Source: Planoprotostelium fungivorum
Taxonomy: Eukaryota; Evosea; Variosea; Cavosteliida; Cavosteliaceae
Direction of reading: 5' to 3'
NCBI GenBank assembly: GCA_003024175.1
Contig: MDYQ01000141.1
Coordinates: 1 to 64,000 of the forward strand
DNA: 64,000 bases
Below are positions 23,880-34,886 of the stretch, piece after piece. Below the pieces are notes generated by a model. The model had not been told where the DNA came from, searched no databases, and was given only the letters and a program-made list of their open reading frames with translations. The first letter of the stretch is position 1, and each line of letters starts with the position of its first letter. Made by a program: the position numbers and the translations under genes.

Positions 23880-25055
23880 CTATCAAATAGAACACTCACG
23901 GTTCTGTAGAATTATCCCATTAGAATGATCAGGAAGTAGTGCTGGGTGAAGATCTCGGTCGCCAGCCATGAGACCCCAAGCCAACTGCATCTTTGTTCCT
24001 CCTATTTGGTCTCAATCTTCGCTGTACATCAACGTAATATCTTCAAATCACCTGATGATCTTCCTAGTTGTCTAGAGAGGTGGGACAAGATCGCCTTATC
24101 CATCTTGTGCAGCTATTTGACTTGTTCTACAAGAATGGCATCGGCTGGAGTCGATGGGAATTCTCCGCTCGTCCGTGACATCTGTCGTTGCGTTTGACGT
24201 TGCTAAGATTAGCGCTGAGTCTCCTCTGTAGGCTGATACTAGCATTTTGCCGTTTGAAAACACTCGGAACTGTCCATCGTGTAATCCGTGCAGCATGATC
24301 GTGTACAGCGGTGTGTCCTCAGTCAGCTTCATACGAAGGTCAAAAAATCCGTCCCTGTGAATGATTCCATGTACCCTGCCCGACCAAACCATCGATCTCC
24401 ACAGACAGATAACTTGTGTCTCTGAGCTATCCCTCATACGGTTGCTAGGGCCTGATACGGCTTGATGTGTTTTGTAATCTCTGGGATGCAGGAAATGAGG
24501 TAGGGATGGCTCGCTACACCAAGTCTCACGGCCATAGTGACTGCTTTCCATCCTGCGGGCTCTCATTTACCCTCGATGTAGGCGATCATCGGATGAAAAC
24601 CGTGCCAAGGGAGCATCGTCTCGTCGACAGTTGAATTTCCGCCCGGTATGATGGCTGATTCAAAGTTGAGGTTCAGAATCTTCCAGATGTTGTCCCAATC
24701 GGCGTCAATGTACTTTGCCACCCTCTCATCACGACTGATGGAGAAATTCGTGGTGTTCAGCCATGCACGGTAGTGAGCGCGGTCCGGCTTGGCAAGGTGC
24801 ATCTCTGAAAGTTGAATAGCGGCATATTCTTCAATGTCCTCTGACAGAAGCTCCACGTACCTTGGGCTGGCACGTTCTGCAGTGCGACGCTCTTCTTCGA
24901 TAATTCTCTCTCTAACCATCCTTCTGGCATCTGGCTCCACTGTGGAGGCCAGACCCTCAATCAGCTGTGCGTCCATGGCTCTGTGTGCGGAACTATGAGC
25001 ACAATAATTTGAGCCCTTGGCAGGGCTATTTTTTTGGTCCTGGCAGAGAGAACTC
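23880..25055 (-). mobile_element. Degenerate piggyBac-like DNA transposon
   Basis: The minus strand encodes a transposase starting MDAQLIEGLASTVEPDARR at 24976. A block with SRDERVAKYIDADWDNIWKI is followed by NSTVDETMLPWHGFHPMIAY, which carries the VDE(T)M(L)P(W/F)xG motif around the first catalytic Asp of the DDE_Tnp_1_7 (piggyBac-like) family. Further downstream, LVSAYRGDSALILATSNATTD (about 24240) matches the late Asp region. The reading frame is broken after YIEGK and at least once more, so it is not autonomous. Its upstream end (minus strand) carries direct repeat B. No TTAA target duplication or matching inverted terminal repeat could be made out, so the 3' limit is approximate. Confidence 0.7.
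25000..25055 (+). repeat. Direct repeat copy B (transposon end)
   Basis: This is the partner of 23676-23733. It shares ggcagggctatttttttgg followed by tcctggcagagaga, then the flanks diverge (aactcgttacc here, gctctctctc in copy A). It lies just upstream of the transposase start on the minus strand, as expected for a transposon terminus. Confidence 0.6.
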
Positions 25056-25111
25056 GTTACCTCTCTACAACGACTTTTTCCGTGAGCGGACAGCTGTTCC
25101 ATCACCGACGC

Positions 25112-27308
25112 ATGTCCATCATCGGCAAATACCCTCAAAGGGATCAGTTGGTGAATTTGAAAGTACAGTTAGAGGCATCGAGACAACAGTTGGAAGTACT
25201 TCTCAGGGGTTGCCCAAATTTATCCCACGACCAACAAAGAGGCATTTTGGGCATCATAGAGGGCTCGATCCTTGCGCTCGATAAATCCATAGAAATTGCA
25301 GGATTCGGACAGACAATTGTAAGTCTCCCATCGATTCCTTAATCTAATCACGATTTAGAAAGAAGACGCTTTATCAAACAACGAAGACTCCCCAGTCGAG
25401 GAAAAATTCGGGTTTCAAGAACAAGCGGTCAGGTATAACGACTGGCCTTTGAGGAACGTCTTCGACGTGATATCACTCTTCACCACATTAAAGTACCGCG
25501 GCCAGCAATTTGAACTGGAGGAAACATGTCAAGTGAGTGATCCACAGATCATTGAAAGGGACAAACTGACGCAACAAACAGATGATCAAGAACGTAAGCA
25601 GATGGATCTTCTGGACACAACCAGAGAGGAAGTGGGAACCGATCATGTTGGGGTTCATGAGAACGAACGATCAGATGGCGGCATCTCTCGGAAACTCGAT
25701 TGCCAGTTGGCCAAAGAAGAAAGACCCAATAATAGAAGAGAGAAATCAATACTTCCTCGAACACCATCCTCAAATACACCAGCAGATGATGGAAAAATTG
25801 AGCCAAGTAGAAGAGTGGATATCGGCACACACACTCGACAAGGAAAATTACACGGGACCAAAGATAATGGTGTGGATGAAACGAAAGCCTTTCATGTGCG
25901 CGGAGAACATGTGCTTCAGTCTGAACACGCAACCGTGAGTCACGATCATTGAGTGTTGTAGATGCCTCAATTGACATACGTGTCTCATCACTATACATAT
26001 GATGATATTGAGATAGGTTGGAGACAGAGTTCCACATACTAGCAGTGAGACCGCGGAACCATCTGTTCCAGGAGTTCTGCGGATGGTGCAAGGTGCTACA
26101 GGCTTCTTGTACGGTACAGCTGAACGACGCTTCCAAGAGTTCTACACACATCATTCCACAAAATTAGAGTTGTACGATGTACCCAAGAAAGTGGTGAGTC
26201 CAAATTCGTATCGATATACCGAATGACACGTACAGTCGTCTCAGGACTGTATGGACATACCCTACCTCTTCCGCCCAAACCTGTCTGTATATAGGATAGG
26301 CGTGATACCGCGCATCGGAAGGCTGTGCATCGGTGTAGATGAGAAATATGGGACACTCCGTGGAGGAATCGACACCCATCTATATTCTGAGGAATTCACA
26401 ATCAGTGACGAAGATTTGGAAGAATCATTCGATGAAGATTGGGAAGAGTCAGATCCCCCACTCAGGTTTTTCTCAAACAATGAGTGTTGGGAGGATCAAC
26501 GAGCTGATGGGAGGATGATAGAGGTGTGTGTGATCAAAGTGAGTCGTGACTGAGTGTATGTACAGCCAGACCTGGATGATATGGTGGATCTGACTGGGTC
26601 TGATGCTCTGAAGATCATCAAGGACATTGCCATCATATGCAGCGCACGGAAATATCGAGACGACTTTTACACAAGGCTTTACAAACGATGTCGCCAAACA
26701 CTGGATCGTGACACATCCCGCACAATCTCCCAAGTTTCAGATCAAAACAAAAAGACCACGCCCAAGAGATACTGGGCTTTCTCCATCAACACTGATCAGT
26801 TCAGAATAAGATACCGTGATGCAGAAAACGACATTGTGGAGTACCCTGGGGATAACGACGTTGTTGCTTGGGTGGAAGAGAACGGCCATCGTTTGAATCA
26901 CTACTTCTGGTTTAAAATTCGCGATGTGAGTCAAGTAAAATTCGAAGAGCGCTTACATGTTCAGGCCTCCTACGTTTTACGAGCTGTGTATCGTCCCAAC
27001 TCAGGACACGACGTTCACCTCCGCCGAGACATGAGGGAAGATTTGAACTGGGAGAAGGTACGCAACACCTTCAAGCTCAGTAAGGCAGGAATTGTCGAAA
27101 ACATCTTTGGAAATGAGGCTGTTGACGGAACTTACACCAAAACACTCATCAAAGCTGAAGGTGAATGATTCTTTGTTGTGACACTCTTTCTGACGTGATT
27201 CAAGGTGAAAATGAGGGCACCCCAATGAGAGTGCATTTGGAAACCCAAGTGTACAGCGACGATGAGTTGGGTGATACCATTGAGAACCCCATAGCTTTGA
27301 CTGATTAA
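25112..27308 (+). CDS. Unknown lineage-specific protein
   Basis: The start MSIIGKYPQRDQLVNL at 25112 (upstream exons may exist) leads into a heptad-like VQLEASRQQLEVLL and CPNLSHDQQRGILGIIEGS. Exons join in frame through short introns. TI joins KEDALSNNED; EETCQ joins MIKNVSRWIFW; SLNTQP joins VPHTSSETAE across a 93-nt intron; VPKKV joins SSQDCMDIPYLF; RMIEV joins PDLDDMVD. Later blocks are EDLEESFDEDWEESDPPLRF (acidic), SDALKIIKDIAIICSARKY and RYWAFSINTDQFRIRYRD. The last exon ends at TAA 27306-27308. About 600 residues in total. No domain, signal peptide or membrane segment is recognised. A truncated inverted paralogue lies at 880-2401, and the 5' block of the family at 23379 is cut off by the transposon. 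Coding frames downstream look intact. Confidence 0.6.
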
Positions 27309-27781
27309 GCGAAGAGGACTCAGAAATTCTGATCTTCACGAAATACAGTTGGTGTTTTGTTTTCAATGAACACCACGTCTTAGTTTTTGTGTATTCGACA
27401 TGCGGTGGCGTGCGCACAAACGAATGAGAGGACGGAGCTGTCGGATTAGAATTGAATCTCTGTGTTGATCATATGATGGTCAACGATCATCATGGTGGAA
27501 ATATCGATTAGGATGGAATCGAAATCATAGAGATAGACATCTCTGTTCCAAACTACCATGGATCGTGATTACAGAGAATCAAGATCTCAGTTTGCATCAT
27601 GTGTATGGACGTGTTACGCTTAGAACACTCATTTTATCTCATCGAATCGTTTGATAATTTGATCCATAGTCTCTGTTATCTCCTCCGATGAGGTACAGGC
27701 GGTTGGAAATGAATTTATTTTTATTTCCACGGCATCTCATCTGATCTCATTTTGCATTCATCACGGGCAACAACAGGAAAC
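27309..27781. other. Intergenic, presumed RPB3 promoter
   Basis: 473 bp without a supportable ORF. The AT-rich leader aatttatttttatttcc lies about 70 bp upstream of the RPB3 start. Nothing else is recognised. Confidence 0.3.
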
Positions 27782-29092
27782 ATGCCACCTCGCCAGCCAC
27801 AGATTGAGATCGTAGAGATGAAGAAGGACTCTATGACCTTCATTCTATCAAAGACGGACGCTTCCATCGCCAACGCCCTCCGTCGTGTGATGATTGCAGA
27901 GACACCGACGATGAGTATCGACCTTGTAGAGTTTGAGAACAACACTTCGGTCTTACACGATGAATTCATCGCTCACCGTCTCGGCCTCATTCCTCTGACC
28001 AGCAGTCGTGTAGAAAAATTCAACTTCACTCGAGTGAGTTTCCATTAAATTCGTCTGTGTATGATCATCACAAAAACATTTCCATACATGCAATCTTCAT
28101 TCTGACACTGTGATAGGAGTGCTCGTGTACGGATAACTGCGAGAATTGCAGCGTCCGATTCAACCTCCACGTTACCTGCACAGACGATACGAAACAGGTG
28201 ACTCCATCATCAGAACACGATGGCCCCCCATTACAATTTATCGACAACTCACATGATCAAACAGGTCACGAGTGATGATCTCTTCAGCACTGATGCCGAC
28301 GTCCGACCGGTACATCGCGAGGACGACAGCATCGTCATCGTGAAGTTGGCCAAAGGACAAGAACTCAAGCTGACTGCCATCGCCAAGAAGGTTCGTTCTC
28401 TCTTCCATCATCTTTCACATCGTCTCGCGATCGCAACATCTCACCATCCACCTCCACTTTACATCACACAATTTTATCCCCTTCCATCTCACGTCTGATC
28501 ATCTCATCTCATGAATCACTAATCATCTCATCATCTCATCATCACCTCACCACCTCTGATCACACATGACAGGGAGTGGGCAAAGAACACGCCAAATGGC
28601 AACCCACTTGCATCACCACCTTCCAGTACGACCCCGACATTCGCATCAACCAGAACATCATGGATCGATTGGACGAAGAGAAGAAGGTCAAGTTCGCCAA
28701 CAGCTGCCCCGTCAAAGTCTTTGCTTACGACAAAGACACGAGGACTGTATCGGTAGAGGCAGCCTCCAATTGCGTCTACTGCCAGGAGTGCAAGTTCTAT
28801 TCGAACGACATCGGACATCCCGATCTAGTTCACGTGGGTGGGTGGAGGTCACGTGATCGTTGTAGATGGCTGATTTTGGTAGGGTACAAGCCAGAGAGGT
28901 ACATCTTCACGGTGGAGTCTTCTGGCTCGTTGGAGCCGCAAGAGATCGTGCTGTCTGCACTCAGCATCTTGAAGACAAAGTTGGCACACGTTCACGTGAG
29001 AGAAACATCATCGAGGAGATCGGATCATGATGATGTGGGAGATGGAACTGATCGTGAGACAGGAAAACTTGAAGAACGAAGTCGACTTTTAA
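27782..29092 (+). CDS. RPB3: RNA polymerase II subunit RPB3
   Basis: RPB3 pairs with RPB11 as the alpha-like dimer that nucleates RNA polymerase II assembly. The start MPPRQPQIEIVEM leads into DASIANALRRVMIAETPTM, the conserved alpha motif, and DEFIAHRLGLIPL. The zinc loop is CSCTDNCENCSVRF (about 28122-28165). GVGKEHAKWQPTC is diagnostic of RPB3 and its relatives. The C-terminal alpha-like part has RYIFTVESSGSLEPQEIV. The last splice (cacgtgag...gagacag) joins KLAHVH to ENLKNEVDF, with the stop at 29090-29092. Reading through that intron would add about 30 unrelated residues. An AATAAA follows at about 29100. Introns are at about 28034-28117, 28198-28264, 28390-28572, 28838-28882 and 28996-29061. 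Confidence 0.93.
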
Positions 29093-29462
29093 TGATGATG
29101 AATAAATGATGTGTTAAGTCTAGAAGATCTTGTCGGGGGGTCATGTTCGTATGATTCGATCTGTTCTGTACGGGCACCACTCGGAAGAGGATGCTATTTT
29201 GGCGTACGATGGAACGAAACGTATCACCTGTGGACTACGATTGATATCTATCTTACATTCTCTCCTCTTTGGTGATGTTGTCATACAGATGCGTAGTCAT
29301 TTCTGGTCCAGCAAAGATGACACTACTGCTGATCGTTTGGCTAGTTCAATATAGGAAGAGACGGTGCACTTTATTGAAAGTTGTGTTGGATGGTTGTCTG
29401 TCGTGTTGTAAAACGATCTCGGCCAGCCGATCACATCACATCATACAGACCAGAACGACAAG
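29093..29462. other. Intergenic region
   Basis: 370 bp between RPB3 and the T1/WD40 gene. An AATAAA near 29100 probably serves RPB3. No gene or RNA is recognised. Confidence 0.3.
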
Positions 29463-31155
29463 ATGAACTCTTTCTCCGCACAATTGCGCGAGCAGTTGAG
29501 AGATCTGACTGACAAGCTGAGGAGCTATAAGTTAGAGTGCATGATCGAAGTCCAATCATTAGACAAAAAGACACAACAGTGACTGCAGAACGTGACGAGA
29601 CAAGTGATGACAAATGCAAACAGATACGAAGCGATGAAGAGAGAAAGAGAAGAGAGGTTGGCGGCGCTTCCTTCGCAGCTCAACTTCTATGTGGGAGGAC
29701 AGAAGGTAGAGACATTAAAGAACACGATACTGAAGAGAGAGTCGCTGTTAACCGAGATGCTGAGCAGTGGAAAATGGCAGCCAGACGAAGAAGGTGATGA
29801 CTAGAGGGGAGACCAATGAGCTGATGAATGAAAGGTTGCTGGTTTCTAGACAGAGACGCTGACACGTTCGAAAGAGTGTTAGACTATTTAGAGGGAGATG
29901 GAAAGATAGAAGCAACTGGATGCTTATTGGAAGAGCTCAAGTTCCTGTGGATGCACTCTGCCTGCATTGGGGAGAATGTCACCAACGCAGCGAAGCAGCG
30001 AAGAGAAGGAAGACGGCCACAGACAATGAGAAAGAGATCGACCTCACGAAGGCTTACCAACGGACCAGGGATAACTGAAGCAAGTGAAGATGGAGAGAGA
30101 GAAGATAGGAACAATGATCAAGAGGTGATGAAGAGTTGACTATTCTCCACTGAAGGATGGAAGGCAGGAGAGAGGCAGAAGAGTACATAGGAGAGATGAA
30201 CGAGACGGAGAAGGTCAAAATGAACGTCAGAGGAAGAAGGTACGTCACAACAAAGAAGACACTGCAGAGCGGGGGAGAGAGCAGCATGCTTAGTGCATTG
30301 GCATCAGGCAGGTGGACAGCAGAGATGAACGCAGGTAAAGACATAGGCGATGAGGTCTGACGATGAGGTCTGATGACGATGACAGGATACTCTATCAATA
30401 AGAACAGCAAGGACTTTGCCTTCGTGTTGGACTACCTGAGAACAGGAGTAGAGAGAGGAGAGAACATGAGCGAGCCGCTGCTCTACTTTGGAATAGACAC
30501 AGAGGCTGTCAGCAAGCTACAGAGGGAGAGAGAAGGGAGGGGACGCTGGAGGGATTACGTTAGCACGTGCACAGCCACCTTCTCTGTAGGCACTACCGTT
30601 CACTCAGTGGCAGAGCTGAGCAACGGGTGCATAGCTACTGGCTCTCAAGATAAGACCGTGAAGATATGGACAATGGATGGTGTCTGCACTCACATCTTCT
30701 CTGGTCATTACGGAGATGTTACTGCAGTGGCAGAGCTGGAAGACGGCCACATAGCTTCTGCTAGTTTCGACCGCTCGGTGAAGATATGGACACTAGGTGG
30801 CACATGCACCGCAACCTTCTCTGGTCACGTTGGCAGAGTTACGGCACTGGTGGAGCTGGACAATGGCTGCATAGCATCCGGTGGTGCAGATGGAACAGTC
30901 AAGATGTGGACAATGGATGGGACTTGTATAGCAACGCTCACTGGTCACAAGGACGATGTGCGGTCTGTGGCTACCCTTATTGACGGTTATATTGTCTCTG
31001 GCAGTGCAGACAAGACAGTGAAGATATGGGCACTGGATGGTACATGCATTACTACCCTCTCTGGTCATACGGGCGCCGTGCGTTCGGTGATAGGGCTGAG
31101 GAACGGTCACATAGCCTCTGGCAGTGCAGACAATACAGTGAAGATATGGAAATAA
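29463..31155 (+). CDS. Double T1/BTB domain plus WD40 repeats (KCTD3/SHKBP1-like)
   Basis: Start MNSFSAQLREQLRDL, then a short coiled segment. The first T1-type BTB (KCTD) domain reads LNFYVGGQKVETLKNTILK, GCWFLDRDADTFERVLDYL. A basic linker follows. A second T1-like domain reads VKMNVRGRRYVTTKKTL, GYSINKNSKDFAFVLDYLRT. From about 30565 to 31153 there are six WD40-type repeats of about 41 residues (SGSADKTVKIWALDGTC, and similar with NGCIASGGADGTVKMW). T1 domains oligomerise and often bind cullin-3, and the repeat part would bind substrates or partners (family knowledge). The repeat units are very alike, suggesting recent internal duplication. The linker exons at about 29990-30160 are uncertain in frame. 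The stop at 31153 is followed by an AT-rich tail and then convergent presenilin. Confidence 0.8.
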
Positions 31156-31280
31156 CAAAAACTCTTCAAAAATTGAGTCGAGTTTTATTTTGAAACGGAA
31201 GCTGAGTGCCAAAACAATGATCAACATCTACACAACACGTGGTCTACGAGAGAAAGAATAGATAAGGAACAAGTGTCTAT

Positions 31281-32026
31281 TTATATGAAGATGGGATTGA
31301 ACGACAGCTGGACCACGAACGGATACAAGAAGAAAGACGTGGCAAAGTAGAAGAGGATACCAAGTGCGATGGATATGGGCAGAGCAGGTAGAGCCTTTCT
31401 GAATATGGCCAACAGGAGTAAGGTGCAGAAGAGGCCCTGTCTTCGTTTCAGCTTCTTCCTCATGCAAAAGTGGGTGACTCACGGTGATGATGGCAAAGAA
31501 GCAAGTGAAGACGGTGATCATGTTGAACATGGCGGCTCTTCCGATGAGGACACTGTAGAAGACAAAATCACCCAGACCGAGTTTGACTCCCTTCCTCTCT
31601 GTCTGAGTGTGAGTGTGCGTCTCGTTGTAGATGAAGAAGATGGCTCGTTATAGATGGAATCGGTGCACCACAGATGATCGATATCATTCGTAGACACATG
31701 CAGATGAGATGGCGCATTGTAGATGATGAAAATGGTTCGTTGTAGATGAGAGTCTCACTGTTCTCTTCTGGCATCTGCACTTCCTTGTCTGCCATCATGG
31801 TGAAAACACTCGCGTTGTAGAGGAGAGCAGGTATCGGTTCTTTTCTCTCCTGTGCCAGATTGACGAGCACCCTTAGAGGGCCCTTGGGACACAGAACGGC
31901 CACCAGATCTGCGAGACGTCAGGGGGAGAAGTGAAGATATCATACCGTAGAGAGCGATGACAACTAGAATAGAGAAGGTAGTCCATTCGGGCAGGCGGGT
32001 GAAGAAGATAGCCTGTCGCAGGGTCA

Positions 32027-32072
<46 letters not shown>

Positions 32073-33044
32073 TCTTGAAGGGTGCATGATGATGACGGTG
32101 GAGATATTTTCGTGATGTTGTGAGGATGGAGGGTGATGGTGATCTCGTCGTGTCGATCGATGATGCCATCTGTCGAAGATGGTGATGTTCGCACCATGAG
32201 ACCACCGATGAGAATGAGATAAGCTTGATTGATCTTTGTAGGACCGTGCCAGAAGACAGTCAACACCCCCACGACGGCGAAATTCCAAAGACAGAAGGAG
32301 AAGGTCAGCCAATCCAGCGGTAGATTGTAAGCAATCAACATGTAGCTGTAAATAAATGAGATTAAAATCGAATGATATCGTCTTCGAATTGGAACATGAT
32401 GATGATGAAGGGAAGACTCACTAGGCTAGGGTCCCTCCAAAGAGTCCGAACATCATGATGCACGATAGGATGAGCCAACCGTATAATATCTATCAAGGGA
32501 TGAGAAGGTACATGGGACGAGGTCCTCACCTTGTAACACCTGTATTTATAGAGTACAACAAAGATGACCGTGACGACAACGATCATTCCAACGAATAGAA
32601 TGGCGTTCAAGATGGCTCCTCCGAATTTCATGGCATTGGAATCGGTGGCTGATGATACCGATCAGAATGGAAGAATGAAAGTAGATGAGACAGCGAGAAG
32701 AGATGGATTATCATTCGAAGGTGCAGGAGAAGAAGTTTCGGAATCATTAGTAAGGCCTCACATGTCTCTGCATACACCATGTAGATAGCACTGCCGCCTC
32801 CAAATACGGCGGAGATGGATATCGTCTTCACGGCCCAGATGACAAAAATCATCGTGAGGGACACGGGCTTCAAGATGGTCAAAATGGTCTCCGATTGGTA
32901 TTCTAAATTGTCTTCATCTTCATCGTCGTCGTCCTGCTGGTGGTGTGAAGTCTGCTGTTCACTGGTGCGAGTCTGAAGGAGTCTATCTTCATCCAATAGA
33001 CGTCTCTGCTCGGTGGTGGACTGAGGCTCGATCTCTTCATTCAT
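31281..33044 (-). CDS. Presenilin (gamma-secretase / signal-peptide-peptidase-type aspartyl protease)
   Basis: The nine-pass catalytic subunit of gamma-secretase. The start at 33044 gives an acidic, His/Gln-rich cytosolic N-tail and then the first TM ([17 protein letters not shown]). Later exons encode [21 protein letters not shown], then [20 protein letters not shown]. The first catalytic Asp is in [19 protein letters not shown], formed across an intron (about 31947-31912). The second Asp lies in [19 protein letters not shown] (about 31590-31540). The C-terminal PAL motif is in [18 protein letters not shown]. The protein ends FNPIFI at 31281. All three catalytic motifs are intact. The hydrophilic loop between them (about 31800-31620) has poorly conserved sequence and repeated cgttgtagatg-like words. 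An (ATG)n tract lies in an intron near 32028-32070. Confidence 0.92.
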
Positions 33045-33225
33045 GTCAAGTTTTGTTCACGTCGGGTGCCTCTCACCCTCTAATTCTCCTCCGTCAATGG
33101 AGTGAGACATGGTTTTTGTGAATAATGATGCATCTGTTGTTGGGCCATTTGTCAAGTTGTAGTCGTCACAAGGATGCACGAGCCGTTATCGCACGCGACA
33201 TCACCGTCACGTGTCCTATTAGACG

Positions 33226-34686
33226 ATGGATGACCTACCTGACGAGCTCCTATTACGAGTTTTTCAGTATTACTCGACAGATGGCTCTGACATGAAGAGC
33301 ATCTTGACATTCGGTGCAGTTTGTAGCACCTGGCGTGGTATCTGTTATCTGAGAACGATCGACAGACAAGCATCGCAGACACTGAACGACATTCGAATGC
33401 AAATGATCCTCCCTCGCTTCTCTGAGACACTCTCCCAAGTGACGCTAGACATCAGGAAGTCGTCTTTAAGTCCAAAGTCCATCGACCTCTTACAAAGATG
33501 CACACATCTGGTTCGATTGAACGTCATCAATGTGGGGACGACCGATCTTCTGCCCGCACTGGTCAGACTCATCCCAAAGATACCTCTGCGAGACTTTTCT
33601 CTCGAGAGCTCGAACCTCTACCCGATCGACCCCATCATGTACTCCATGGCAGGCCATTCTACACTCAAGAATGTATCAATCCAAGCAGAGAGAATCACAG
33701 TCACATTATTCAGTACACTCTTGCAGATGAACAGAGGTATCTCATCATCCATTTTCGTATCGATCGGACATGAACAGTTTGCAGGCATCGAACGGTTGCG
33801 CGTGGGACGTGTTGTCAACATCGGTGATGAGTCCATCTTGACATCGACCATCGAAAGCTACCCCAGTCTAACGTCTCTCCATCTCAACTACATGCAACTC
33901 CCGCATCCTCCCATTCTCGCAGGTATCCCACCTCTTCTCAAATTCGACACCGACATGATTCCACAGCTCTGAGAAACAAACGCATCACCAGCCTGGGACT
34001 CTCTCAAATATCTCACAGAGACGTAACGAATATCTTTCTCACAGATGGCGGACTCCATCATCTCGATCACATCACCCACCTCTCTTTAGATGTCGTGAGA
34101 AAAATCGACCCGGCCTTACCTTTTCCTCTCCCCTCTTCGATACCTCTCTACCCTTCTCTCTCACACTTGGAATACAGAGGACCCTTCTTCTCATCGAGTA
34201 GAACATCACATCAGATGGACACGACTGATGTGATGATGCAGATGTGTGTCTGGTATTGAGAGATATCTTGGAGAGCAGCAGTAGTTTGAAGAGTCTGACA
34301 CTCATCGACAATCGTTTCCACAGCACGCAGTTCAGTATCTTATTAGACGGATTGAGAGCCAACCAGTCCATCACCAGGTGATGATGGAAGATGCACCTTG
34401 AGATCGTCATCTCATCTCGATCAGTTTGCATGTAGAAGCGAACGATGTGGACTTGGGTCTATTGTGTCCTCTGTTGGCCAACAACAACCAATTGAGACGA
34501 GTCATCTTGTCCGATGAGATGAGAGACAAAGATCCACACGTGTGCAAGCTGATCGACACGATGGCAGACATCAACGAAAAGTTGCAGCTGTTAGATAGAG
34601 AAGGAGATGTCAAGTTGAGAGAGAAGATCAGAAGGAACCACACGAAGCTGAAGAAACAGATCGCACAGATGTTCGAGAGATTGTAA
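33226..34686 (+). CDS. F-box and leucine-rich-repeat protein
   Basis: The N-terminal F-box reads MDDLPDELLLRVFQYYS with ILTFGAVCSTWRGICY, the part that docks to Skp1 in SCF ubiquitin ligases. The rest is a series of leucine-rich-like repeats (SLTSLHLNYMQLPHPPILA; ITSLGLSQISHRDVTNIFL; SLKSLTLIDNRFHSTQFSIL) ending in a basic helical tail (KIRRNHTKLKKQIAQMFERL). Three short introns restore one frame: about 33922-33967 (LA joins ALRNKR), about 34199-34242 (FFSS joins NVCLV), and about 34378-34422 (SIT joins SLHVEAN). Reading the first through would stop the protein early at 33972. The substrate is unknown. Confidence 0.75.
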
Positions 34687-34886
34687 ATGTCATCGTTGTA
34701 TTCTATCTTCTTCACTTGTCACCTCTATTCCATCCTCTTGCATGAGATAGAAGATGAGATGATCTTTTATTCTATTTTATTCTTTCACCACCGAGAAAAA
34801 GAACAACCGTAAATTACAAAAAGTCCAGATTTATCTGCGAGTCTCATCCATCTACACTCCGCCACTCCGGACCCTCCCCCTCCCTC

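Noticed and set aside
31755-32341. ORFs with long His, Ser or Ile runs on the minus strand
   Set aside because: They read through the (ATG)n tract in a presenilin intron.
33226-33972. F-box ORF taken as a complete 248-residue protein
   Set aside because: Its end is a read-through of a 46-nt intron. Splicing continues the leucine-rich repeats to 34686.
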